Part shown: piece by piece, positions 16,456 through 30,665 of the stretch
Layout: each line of letters starts with the position of its first letter
Numbering within the stretch: the first letter of the stretch is position 1
From: Eriocheir sinensis
Lineage: Eukaryota; Arthropoda; Malacostraca; Decapoda; Varunidae
NCBI RefSeq assembly: GCF_024679095.1
Contig: NW_026111670.1
Coordinates: 1 to 64,000 of the forward strand
Reading direction: 5' to 3'
Length of the DNA: 64,000 nt
The notes under the pieces: model-generated
The model's input: only the letters and a program-made list of their open reading frames with translations
Databases searched by the model: none
Told to the model about the DNA's origin: nothing
Program-made: the position numbers and the translations under genes

Positions 16456-17837
16456 GTGTATTTTGTATATTTAGTTTCATACAAATTGAAATTATTTTTG
16501 TTTATTTTTTTATATATTTTCAAACAAATGTTCGTTATTTTATGTGTATTTTGTATATTTATTTATTCTACAAATATACTTTCTTTTATCTGAATTTTCT
16601 TTATTGAATTTGAAACGAATTTACATTATTTTGTATATCTATTTTCATACAAATTAAAATACTTCTGTGTACTTTTGTATATAGTTTTATATAAATTTAC
16701 GTTATTTTATGTGTATTTTGTATATATATATTTATACAAATACACATTCTTTTATTGGTATTTTGTATATTTATTTTGATACGAATTTACATTATTTTAT
16801 GTATATTTTGTATACATTTTTTTATACGTATTTACTTCATTTTATGTGTATTTTGTATATATATTTTTATAGAAATCTACGTTATTTTATGTGTATTCGT
16901 ATATATATTTTGAAAAAAATTTACATGGTTTTATATGTATTTTGCATATCTATTTCAATACAAATTTACCTTATTGTATGTGTTTTTTATTTATTTATTT
17001 TAATTCAAATTTAATTTTTTTATGTGTATTTTGGTATATATATTTTTATCAATAAAAAAAAAAAAGCGTTATTTTATGGGTATTTTGCCTCTTTATTTTC
17101 ATACAAATATACATTATTTTATTAATATTCTGTGTATTTATTTTGATACGATTTTACATTATTCTATTTGTGTTTTGTATATATTTTTTTATACAAATTT
17201 ACGTTATTTTAAGTGTATTTGTCTATGTCTTTTCATTCAAATTTACATTATTTTATGTGTATTTTGTATATGTATTTCAATACAAATCTACCTAATTTTA
17301 TGTGTATTTTGTATATTTATTTTCATACAAATTTAAAATATTTTTGTGTATTTTAGAATATAGTTTGATACAAATTTAGGTTATTTTATGTGTATTTTGT
17401 ATATCTATTTTCATACAAATACACATTCTTTTATTGATATTTTGTTTATTTATTTTGACGCGAATTTACAGTATTTAATGTGTATTTTGTATATATTTTT
17501 ATACGTATTTACATCATTTCATGTGTATTTTGTATATATATTCCTATAGAAATCAACGTTATTTTATGTGTATTCGTATATATATTTTGAAACAAATTTA
17601 CACTGTTTTATGTGTATTTTGCTTTTTTTTTCAATACAAACTTACCTTATTGTATGTGCATTTTGTATATTAATTTTAACACATATTTAATTATTCTATG
17701 TGTATTTTTGTATATGTATTTAAAAAAAAATGCTTTATTTTATAGGTATTTTGCATCTTTATTTTCATACAAATTTAAATTATTTTATTGATATTCTGTG
17801 TACTTATTTTGATACGATTTTACATTATTCTATGTAT
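16456..17837 (+). repeat. Satellite block, T-rich strand on top
   Basis: It matches 46093-47438. The ACACATTC signature at 16741 and 17421 brackets a series of about 15 monomers (680 bp). It ends at TTATTCTATGTATAACAAAA, a join used also at 22058, 30573 and 47440. Confidence 0.87.
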
Positions 17838-18081
17838 AACAAAAATAAATACAGAATACACAAAAATAGATATGCAAAATACATATAACCAATGTAAATT
17901 TGTTTTTAAAATATATATACGAATACACATGGAATAAGATAGATTTCTATAAAAAATATATATACAAAATACACATAAAACTAAGTAAAACGTAAAAAAA
18001 ATGTATACAAAATACACATAAAATAATGTAAATTAGTATCAAAATAAATAAACAAAATACCAATAAAAGAATGTGTATTTG

Positions 18082-18169
<88 letters not shown>

Positions 18170-19193
18170 AAATACACATTAAATAATATAAATTTGTTTA
18201 AAACTATACAAATACACATGAAATGATGTAAATTGTATAGAAATATATATACAAAATACACATTAAATAATGTAAATATGTCAAAATAAATAAACAAAAT
18301 ATAAATAAAAGAATGTGTATTTGTATGAAAATAGATATACAAAATACACATAAAATAACCTAAATTTGTATCAAACTATATACAAAAATACACAAAAATA
18401 TTTTAAATTTGTAAGGAAATAAATATACAAAATACACATAAAATTAGGTAAATTTGTATTGAAATACATACACAAAATACACATAAAATAATGTAAATTT
18501 GAATGAAAATACATAAACAAATACACTTAAAATAACGTAAATTTGTATAAAAAAGATATGTACAAAACACAAATAGAATAATGTAAAATCGTATCAAAAT
18601 AAATACACAGAATATTAATAAAATAATGTAAATTTGTATGAAAATAAAGAAGTAAAATAACATAAAATAACGCATTTTTTTTCATAAAAATATATATACC
18701 AAAATACACATCAAAAAATTAAATTTGTGTTAAAATAAATATACAAAAAACACATACAATAAGGTAAATTTGTATTGAAATAGATATGCAAAATACATAT
18801 AAAACAATGTAAATTTGTTTCAAAATATATATACGAATACACATAAAATAACGTAGATTTCTATAAAAATATATATACAAAATACACATAAAATGAAGTA
18901 AATACGTATAAAAAAATGTATACAAAATACACATAAAATAATGTAAGTTCGTATCAAAATAAATAAACAAAATACCAATAAAAGAATGTGTATTTGTATA
19001 AATATAAATATACAAAATACACATCAAATAACGTAAATTTATATAAAACTATATACAAAAATACACAGAAGTAATTAAATTCGTATGAAAATAGATATAC
19101 AAAATACAGATAAAATAAGCTAAATTTGAATTGAAATGTATATACAAAATACATAAAATAATGTAGATTTGTATCAAAATATTTATAAAAATA
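17838..19193 (-). repeat. Satellite block, inverted orientation, with an AT tract
   Basis: It matches 47439-48650 and also 22059-23280 within copy 1. An AT tract lies at 18087-18167. The block ends where A-rich monomers meet CATTTTCATACAAATTTACA. Confidence 0.85.
18087..18167. repeat. (AT)n microsatellite, about 81 bp
   Basis: A pure AT run after GAATGTGTATTTGTATAA. The same site carries about 102 bp at 22298 and about 111 bp (one TC interruption) at 47687, so this is one locus with three lengths. Confidence 0.95.
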
Positions 19194-20068
19194 CATTTTC
19201 ATACAAATTTACATTATTTTATTAATATTTTCTGTATTTATTTTGATACGATTTTACATTATTTTATTTGTGTTTAGTATATATTTTTTTATACATATTT
19301 ACATTATTTAATGTGTTTTTTGTATATATATTTGATACAAATTTACGTTATTTTAAGTCTATATGTTTATATATTTTCATTCAAATTTACATTATTTTAT
19401 GAGTATTTTGTATATGTATTTCAATACAAATTTACCTAATTTTATATGTTTTTTGTATATTTATTTTCATACAAGTTTAAATTATTTTTGTGTATTTTTG
19501 TTTATAGTTTTATACAAATTTAGGTTATTTTATGTGTATTTTGTATATCTATTTTCATACAAATACACATTCTTTTCATGATATTTTGTTTATTTATTTT
19601 GACACGAATTAACATTATTTAATGTGTATTTTGTATATATATTTTTATACTTATTTACATTATTTCAAGTGAATTTTGTATATACATTTCTATAGAAATC
19701 TGCGTTATTTTATGTGTATTCGTATATATATTTTGAAACAAATTTACATTGTTTTATGTGTATTTTGCATATTTTTTCAATACAAATTTACCTTATTGTA
19801 TGTGCATTTTGTATATTAATTTTAATACAAATTTGATTAATCTATGTGTATTTTTGTATATGTATTTTTATAAAAATATGCTTTATTTTATGGGTATTTT
19901 GCATTTTTATTTTCATACAAATTTACATTATTTTATTGATATTCTGTGTATTTATTTTAATATGATTTTACATTATTCTATGTGTATTTTGTATATATAT
20001 TTTATATTAAATGTATTTGTTTTCATTTCATACAAATCTACATTATTTTATGTATTTTTTGTACATGT
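19194..20068 (+). repeat. Satellite block, T-rich strand on top
   Basis: It matches 6160-7035 and 39290-40160 in order of subtypes, ending near the TTTTTTGTACATGTAT monomer. Copy 2 has no block at this place, so this is part of the extra 4.2 kb of copy 1. Confidence 0.82.
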
Positions 20069-21112
20069 ATACACATAAAATATTTTAATTTGTATTGAAA
20101 TAAATATACAAAATGCACATACAATAAGGTAAACTTCTATTGAAAGAGATATGCAAAAATACATATAAAACAATGTAAATTTGTTTCAAAATATATATAC
20201 GAATACACATAAAATAACGTAGATTTCTATAAATATATATATACAAAATACACATAAAATGAAGTAAATACGTATAAAAAAATGTAAACAAAATACACAT
20301 AAAATAATGTAAACTCGAAACAAAATAAATAAACAAAATACCAATAAAAGAATGTGTATTTGTATAAATATAAATGTACAAAATACACATACAAAATAAA
20401 CATAAAATAAGGTAAATTTGTAATGAAATATATGTACAAAATACACATAAAATAATGTAAATTTATATGAAAATATATATACAAATACACAAAAAATACC
20501 ATGAATTTGTATAAAATTATATATTCAAAATAAATATTAAATAATGTAAATGCGTATAAAAATATATATACAAAGTACATATAAAATAATGTAAATTCGT
20601 ATCAATATAAATCAACAAAATACCAATAAAATAATATATATTTGAATGAAAATAGATTTACAAAATACACATAACATAACTAAAATTTGTATTGAAATAT
20701 ATACAAAAATACATAAAAATAATTTGAGTTTGTATGAAAATAGATTTTCAAAACACATATAAAACTAGGTAAATTTCTTTTGAAATATATATACAAAATA
20801 CCCATAAAATATTGTAAATTTGTGTCAAAATATATAAACAAATACACATAAAATAACTTTAAAAAAACGTAAATATGTATCAAATATATATACAAAAACA
20901 CATTAAATAATGTAAATATGTATAAAAAAATATATACAAAACATAAATAAAATAATGTAAAATCGTATCAAAATAAATACAGAAAATATTAATAAAATAA
21001 TGTAAATTTGTATGAAAATTAAGATGCAAAATACCCATAAAATAACGCATTTTTTATAAAAATATATATACGAAAAAACATAAAATATTTGATTTTGTAT
21101 TAAAATAAATAG
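20069..21112 (-). repeat. Satellite block, inverted orientation
   Basis: An inverted relative of about 29.3-29.9 kb and 36.7-37.0 kb (reverse complement of the TTTTGTATGTGTATTTTG and CAAATTCATGGTATTTTATG monomers). Its right end is the reverse complement of about 6050-6120 (TTTTATGTTTTTTCGTATAT). It is therefore a composite of two plus segments. Confidence 0.78.
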
Positions 21113-22058
21113 ATATACATTCTTTTATTGGTATTTTGTTTATTTATTTTGTTTCGAATTTACATTATTTTATGTGTATTTTGTTTACATTTTTTTATAC
21201 GTATTTACTTAATTTTATGTGTATTTTATATATATATTTTTATAGAAATCTACGTTATTTTATGTGTATTCGTATATATATTTTGAAACAAATTTACATT
21301 GTTTTATATGTATTTTTGCATATTTCTTTCAATAGAAGTTTACCTTATTGTATGTGCATTTTGTATATTTATTTCAATACAAATTTAAATATTTTATGTG
21401 TATTTTGGTATATATATTTTTATAAGAAATGCGCTATTTGATGGGAATTTTGCATCTTTATTTTCATACAAATTTACATTATTTTATTAATATTCGGTGT
21501 ATTTATTTTGATACGATTTTACATTATTCTATTTGTTTTTTGTATATATTTTTTTATACATATTTACATTATTTAAATGTATCTTGCATATATATTACAT
21601 ACAAATTTATTATCTATTATTTATTTTCATACAAATACACATTCTTTTCATGATATTTTGTTTATTTATTTTGTCACGAATTTACATTACTTAATATATT
21701 TCATATATATATTTTTATACGTATTTACATAATTTCATGTGTATTTTGTATATATATTTCTATAGAAATCTACGTTATTTTATGTATTCGTATATATATT
21801 TTGAAACAAATTTACACTGTTTTATTTGTATTTTGCGTTTTTTTTCAATACAAATTTACCTTATTGTATGTGTGCATTTTGTATATTAATTTTAATACAA
21901 ATTTAATTATTCTATGTGTATTTTTGTATATGTATTTTAAAAAAAAAATATGCTTTATCTTATGGGTATTTTGCATCTTTATTTTCATACAAATTTAAAT
22001 TATTTTATTGATATTCTGTGTACTTATTTTGATATGATTTTACATTATTCTATGTATA
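21113..22058 (+). repeat. Satellite block, T-rich strand on top
   Basis: It matches 29630-30573, including the rarer monomers with TGCGCTATTTGATGGGAATT and TTATCTATTATTTATTTTCA. It ends at the TATTCTATGTATAACAAAAA join. Confidence 0.83.
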
Positions 22059-23590
<1,532 letters not shown>

Positions 23591-25392
23591 CGTGTATGTT
23601 GCATATTTTTTCAATACAAATTTACCTTATTATATACGCATTTTGTATATTAATTTTAATATATGTGTATTTGAATATATATTTTGATACAAATTTACAT
23701 TATTTTATGTATTTTCTATATTTATTTCAATTCAAATTTAGCTTATTTTATGTGTCTTTTGTATATCTATTTTCATACAAATTTAATTATTTTTGTTTAT
23801 TTTTGTATATAGTTTTATACAATTTTACGTTATTTTATGTGTATTTTGTATATTTATATTTATACAAGTAAACATTCTTTTATTGGCATTTAGTTTATTT
23901 ATTTTGATACGAGTTAACATTATTTTATGTGTATTTTGTATACATTTTCTTATACGTATTTACTTCATTTTATGTGTTTTTTGTATATATATTTTTATAG
24001 AAATCTACGTTATTTTATGTGTATTCGTATATATATTTTGAAACAAATTTACATTGTTTTATGTGTATTTTGCATATCTATTTCAATACAAATTTAACTT
24101 ATTGTATGTGCATTTTGTATATTTATTGTAATACAAATTTAAATATTTTATGTGTATTTTGGTATATATATTTTCATAAAAAATATGTTGTTTTATGGGT
24201 ATTTTGCGTCTTTATTTTCATACAAATTTACATTATTTTATTAATATTCTGTGTATTTATTTTGATACTATTTTACATTATTCTATTTGTGTTTTGTATA
24301 TACTTTTTTATACATATTTACATTATTTAATGTGTATTTTCTATATATATTTCATACCAATATACGTTATTTTAAGTGAATTTGTTTATATATTTTAATC
24401 AAATTTACATTATTTTATGTGTATTTTGTATATGTATTTCAATAGAAATTTAACTAGTTTTATGTGTATTTTGTATATATATTTTTATACAAATTTAAAT
24501 TATTTTTGTGCATTTTTTTAATAGAGTTTTATACAAATTTACAATATTTTATGTTTATTTTGTATATCTATTTTCATACAAATACACATTCTTTTATTGA
24601 TATTTTGTTTATTTATTTTGATGCGAATTTATATTATTTAATGTGTATTGTGTATATATATTTTTGTACGTATTTACGTCATTTCATGTGTATTTTTTAT
24701 ATATATTTCTATAGAAATATACGTTATTTTATGTGTATTCGTATATATATTTTGAAACAAATATACATTGTTTTATGTGCATTTTGTATATTTTTTCAAT
24801 ACAAATTTCCCTTATTGTACGTGCATTTTGTATATTAATTTTGATACAAATTTAATTATTCTATGTGTATTCTTGTATATGTATTTTTAAAAAAATATGC
24901 TTTATTTTATGGGTATTTTGCATCTTTATTTTCATACAAAATTACATTATTTTATTGATATTCTGTGTATTTATTTTGATACGATTTTACATTATTCTAT
25001 GTATATTTTGTATATCTATTTTATACAAATGTACGTTATTTTATGTGAATTTGTTTTCATTTCATACAAATTTACATTATTTTATGTGTATTTTGTACAT
25101 GTATTTAAATACAAATTTAACTAATTATATGTGTATTTTGTATATCTATTTTCATATAAATTGAAATTTTTTTTTTTGTATATATTTTTATTCAAATTTT
25201 CGTAATTTTATGTGTATTTTGTATATTTATTTTCCTACAAATATACGTTCTTTTATCGGAATTTTGTTTATTTATTTTGATACGAATTTTCATTTTTTTT
25301 AGGTGTATTTGATATATATATTTTTATACTTATTTACATAATTTTATATGTATTTTGAATATATATTTTCATAGAAATTTAATCTATATGTA
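23591..25392 (+). repeat. Satellite block, T-rich strand on top
   Basis: It matches 55089-56890 closely. It ends in the join CTATATGTATATACAAAAA, shared with 56885. Confidence 0.87.
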
Positions 25393-25934
25393 TATACAAA
25401 AAAAAAACAAAAATAATTTAAATTTGTATGAAAATAAATATACAAAATACACATAAAATTACGTAAATTTGTATTGAAATACATATACAAAATACACTTA
25501 AAATAATGTAAATTTGAATGAAATTATATAAACAAATACACTTAAAATGACGTTAATTTGTATAAAATATATATAAAATACATTAAATAATGAAAATATG
25601 TATAAAAAATATATACAAAACACAAATAGTATAATATAAAATCGTATCAAAATATATACACAGAATATTAATAAAATAATGTACATTTGTATGAAAACTA
25701 AGATGCAAAATACCTATAAAATAACGCATTTTTTATAAAATTATATATACCAAAATACACAAAATATTTGAATTTGTATTAAAATATATATACAAAATGC
25801 ACATACAATAAGGTAAATTTGTATTGAAATAGACATGCAAAAAACATATAAAACAATGTAAATTTGTTTCAAAATATATATACGAATACACATATAAAAT
25901 ATATATATATATATATATATATCTATAGATATAT

Positions 25935-26026
<92 letters not shown>

Positions 26027-27400
26027 CAAATAAAATTAAGAAAATACGAACCAAAAATGTATACAAAATACATATAAAATAATGTAAATTCGTATATATA
26101 TAAATAAACAAAATATCAATAAGAGAATGTGTATTTGTATAAATATAAATATACAAAATGCACATAAAATAGCGTAAATTTGTATAAAACTATATACAAA
26201 AATACACAGAAGTAATTAAATTTGCATGAAAATAGATATACAAAATACACACAAAATAAGCTAAATTTGAATTGAAATATATATACAAAATACATAAAAT
26301 AAAGTAAATTCGTTTCGAAATATTTTTAACAAATACACATATAATAACGTAAATTTGTAAAAAATATATCAACAAAATACACATTAAGTTATGTAAATAC
26401 GTATAAAAAATATTTACAAAATACATCAATAATCAAGTCATTCGTATCAAAATAAATAAACAAAAAACTAATTAAATAATGTAAATTTGTATGAGAAAAC
26501 ATATACAAAATACACATAAAATAACGTTTTAAGTTTCTATAAAATATATGTACAAAAATGCACATAAAATTAGTTTGCATAAAAAAATATATACAAAACA
26601 CACATTAGATAATGTAAATGAGTATAAAAATATGTATACAAAATACCTATGAAATAAACAAAATTCGTATCGAGTTAAATTAAGAAAATAACAATAAAAT
26701 AATGTAATTTTGGATGAAAATATATATAGAAAACACACATAAAATAACCTAAATACAAATACAAATATACACATTAAATAATTTAAAATTGAATGAAATA
26801 AATATACAAAATAAACATAAAATAAGGTAAATTTGTAATAAAATATATGTAAGAATACACATAAAATAATATAAATTTGTATGAAAATATATATACAAAT
26901 ACACATAAAATAACATGAATTTCCATAAAATGTTTCAAAATATATACGAATACACACAATAAAATAACGTAAATTTTTATGAAAATGTATATATAAAATA
27001 CATATAAAATAGTTTAAATACGTAGAAAAATATATATACAAAATACACATAAAATAATGTAAATTCGTAAAAAATTAAATTCACAAAATTCCAATAAAAG
27101 AATGTATATTTGTAGGAAAATATATATACAAAAAAAAAATAATATATATAGATTTTGTATAATAATATATACAAAAATACACAAAAAATAATTTAAATTT
27201 GTTTGAAAATAGATATGCAAAATACACATAAAGTTAGGCAAATTTGTATTGAAATACATATACAAAACTCACATAAAATAATGTAAATTTGTATGAAAAT
27301 ATATAAACAAATACATATAAAATCACGTAAATTTGGATAAAATATATATATACAAAGTATACATTAAATATTTTAAATATGTATAAAAATATATTATATT
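25393..27400 (-). repeat. Satellite block, inverted orientation, with an interrupted AT tract
   Basis: It matches 56891-58812. The AT tract at 25899-26023 is absent from the copy-2 counterpart near 57390-57430. The stretch 26500-26800 is an inverted relative of 7.75-8.0 kb. Confidence 0.86.
25899..26023. repeat. (AT)n microsatellite with interruption, about 125 bp
   Basis: An AT run broken at 25922-25937 by CTATAGATATATAGAT, then pure to 26023. The counterpart near 57388-57430 has an ordinary monomer, so this tract arose after the large duplication or was lost in copy 2. Confidence 0.93.
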
Positions 27401-28469
27401 ATAAATATTTTTATTTATATTTGCGTTATTTATGTGTATTTTGTATATGTTTTCTCATAGAAATTTACATTATTTTATTGGTATTTTGTCTATTTATTTT
27501 GAAACGAATTACATGATTATTTGTGTATTTTTTACATTTTTTTATACGTATTTACATTATTTAATGTGTATTTTGTTTATATATTTTTATACAAATTTAC
27601 GTTATTATATGTGTATTTGTATAGGTATTTTGATACAAATTTACATTATTTTATGTATTTTGTATATATATTTCAATTCAAATTTAGCTTATTTTATGTG
27701 TATTTTGTATATCTATTTATTTTAATACAAAATCAAATATTTTATGTTTTCTCGTATATATTTTTTTATAAAAAATGCGTTATTTTATGGGTATTTTGCA
27801 TCTTAATTTTCATACAAATTTACATTATTTTATTAATATTTTCTGTATTTATTTTGATACGATTTTACATTATTTTATTTGTGTTTTGTATATATTTTTT
27901 TATACATATTTACATTATTTAATGTGTTTTTTGTATATATATTTGATACAAATTTACGTTATTTTAAGTCTATATGTTTATATATTTTCATTCAAATTTA
28001 CATTATTTTATGTGTATTTTGTATATGTATTTCAATACAAATTTACCTAATTTTATATGTTTTTTGTATATTTATTTTAATACAAGTTTTTAAAAATAGT
28101 TTTAAACAAATTTAGTTTATTTTATGTGTATTTTGTATATCTATTTTCATACAAATACACATTCTTTTCATGATATTTTGTTTATTTATTTTGACACGAA
28201 TTAACATTATTTAATGTGTATTTTGTATATATATTTCTATACGTATTTACATTATTTCAAGTGTTTTGTATATAAATTTCTATAGAAATCTGCGTTATTT
28301 TATGTGTATTCGTATATATATTTTGAAACAAATTTACATTGTTTTCTGTGTATTTTCCATATTTTTTCAATACAAATTTACCTTATTGTATATGTATTTT
28401 GTATATTAATTTTAATACAAATTTGATTAATCTATGTGTATTTTTGTATATGTATTTTTATAAAAATAT
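27401..28469 (+). repeat. Satellite block, T-rich strand on top
   Basis: It begins at the junction shared with 5751, 38873, 58813 and 63056 (AAAATATATTATATTAT followed by GATATTTGCGTTATTTATG, with small changes). It matches 58813-59949. Confidence 0.86.
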
Positions 28470-28593
28470 GTAATTAGTTAAATTTGTATTTAAATACATG
28501 TACAAATACACATAAAATAATGTAAATTTGTATGAAATGAAAACAAATTCACATAAAATAACGTACATTTGTATAAAATAGATATACAAAATA
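28470..28593 (-). repeat. Inverted insert of about 124 bp
   Basis: A-rich sense, nearly three monomers, between plus blocks. The same insert is at 59950-60073. Its sequence (TTGTATGAAATGAAAACAAA, then TTCACATAAAATAACG) is the reverse complement of 25020-25120, so it was copied from that plus segment or a relative of it. Confidence 0.75.
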
Positions 28594-30572
28594 ATTTTAT
28601 GTGTATTTTGTATATTTATTTTCATACAAATTTAAATTATTTTTGTGTATTTTTGTATATAGTTTTATACAAACTTAGGTTATTTTATGAGTATTTTGTA
28701 TATCTATTTTCATACAAATACACATTCTTTTATTGATATTTTGTTTATTTATTTTGACGAGAATTTAAATTATTTAATGTGTATTTTGTATATATATTTT
28801 TATACGTATTTACATCATTTCATGTGTATTTTGTATATATCTTTCTATAGAAATCTACGTTATATTATGTGTATTCGTATATCGATTTTTAAACAAATTT
28901 ACACTTTTATGTGTATTTTGCATATTTTTTCAATACAAATTTACCTTATTGTATATGCATTTTGTATATTAATTTTAATACAAATTTAATTATTCTATGT
29001 GTATTTTTGTATATGTATTTTTATAAAAATATGCTTTATTTTATGGGTATTTTGCATCTTTATTTTCATACAAATTTACGTTATTTTATTGATATTCTGC
29101 TCATTCATTTTGATACGATTTGACATTATTCTATGTGTATTTTGTATATATATTTCAAACAAATTTACGTTATTTTATGTGTATTTGTTTATATATTCTG
29201 ACACAAATTTACCTGTTTTTATGTGTATTTTGAATATCTATTTTCATACAAACTCAAATTATTTTGATGTATTTTCGTATATATTTAAATACAAATTTTA
29301 GTTATGTTATGTGTATTTTGTAAATCTATTTTCAATCAAATATATATTATTTTATTGGAATTTTGTTGATTTATATTGATACGAATTTACATTATTTTAT
29401 ATGTACTTTTTATATATATTTTTATACGCATTTACATTATTTAATATTTATTTTGAATATATAATTTTATACAAATTCATGGTATTTTATGTGTATTTGT
29501 ATATATATTTTCATATAAATTTACATTATTTTATGTGTATTTTGTACATATATTTCATTACAAATTTACATTATTTTATGTTTATTTTGTATGTGTATTT
29601 TGTACATTTATATTTATACAAATACACATTCTTTTATTGGTATTTTGTTTATTTATTTTGTTTCGAATTTATATTATTTTATGTATATTTTGTTTACATT
29701 TTTTTATACGTATTTACCTAATTTTATGTGTATTTTGTATATATATTTTTATAGAGATCTACGTTATTTTATGTGTATTCGTATATATATTTTGAAACAA
29801 ATTTACTTTGTTTTATAAGTATTTTTGCATATCTCTTTCAATAGAAGTTTACCTTATTGTATGTGCATTTTGTACATTTATTTCAATACAAATTTAAATA
29901 TTTTATGTGTATTTTGGTATATATATTTTTATAAGAAATGCGCTATTTGATGGGAATTTTGCATCTTTATTTTCATACAAATTTTCATTATTTTATTAAA
30001 ATTCGGTGTATTTATTTTGATACGATCTTACATTATTCTATTTGTTTTTTGTATATATTTTTTTTATACATATTTATATTATTTAATGTATATCTTGCAT
30101 ATATATTTCATACAAATTTATTATCTATTATTTATTTTCATACAAATACACATTCTTTTCATGATATTTTGTTTATTTATTTTGACACGAATTTACATTA
30201 CTTAATTTGTATTTTATATATATATTTTTATACGTATTTACATAATTTCATATGTATTTTGTATATATATGTCTATAGAAATCTACGTTATTTTATGTGT
30301 ATTCGTATATATATTTTGAAACAAATTTACAATGTTTTATTTGTATTTTGCGTTTTTTTTCAATACAAATTTACCTTATTGTATGTGTGCATTTTGTATA
30401 TTAATTTTAATACAAATTTAATTATTCTATGTGTATTTTTGTATATGTATTTTTAAAAAAAAATATGCTTTATCTTATGGGTATTTTGCATCTTTGTTTT
30501 CATTCAAATTTAAATTATTTTATTAATATTCTGTGTACTTATTTTGATACGATTTTACATTATTCTATGTAT
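28594..30572 (+). repeat. Satellite block, T-rich strand on top
   Basis: It matches 60074-61640, and its first part matches 2990-3540 and 35950-36540. It ends at the TATTCTATGTATAACAAAAA join. Confidence 0.86.
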
Positions 30573-30665
30573 AACAAAAATAAATACAGAATACACAAAA
30601 ATAGATATGCAAAATACATATAAACAATGTAAATTTGTTTCAAAATATATATACGAATACACATG
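30573..30665 (-). repeat. Micro-inversion of about 93 bp
   Basis: Starts like the long minus blocks at 17838, 22059 and 47439 but is cut after AATATATATACGAATACACA, where plus sequence resumes with TGGGTATTTTGAATC. It looks like the stump of such a block after a deletion. Confidence 0.75.
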
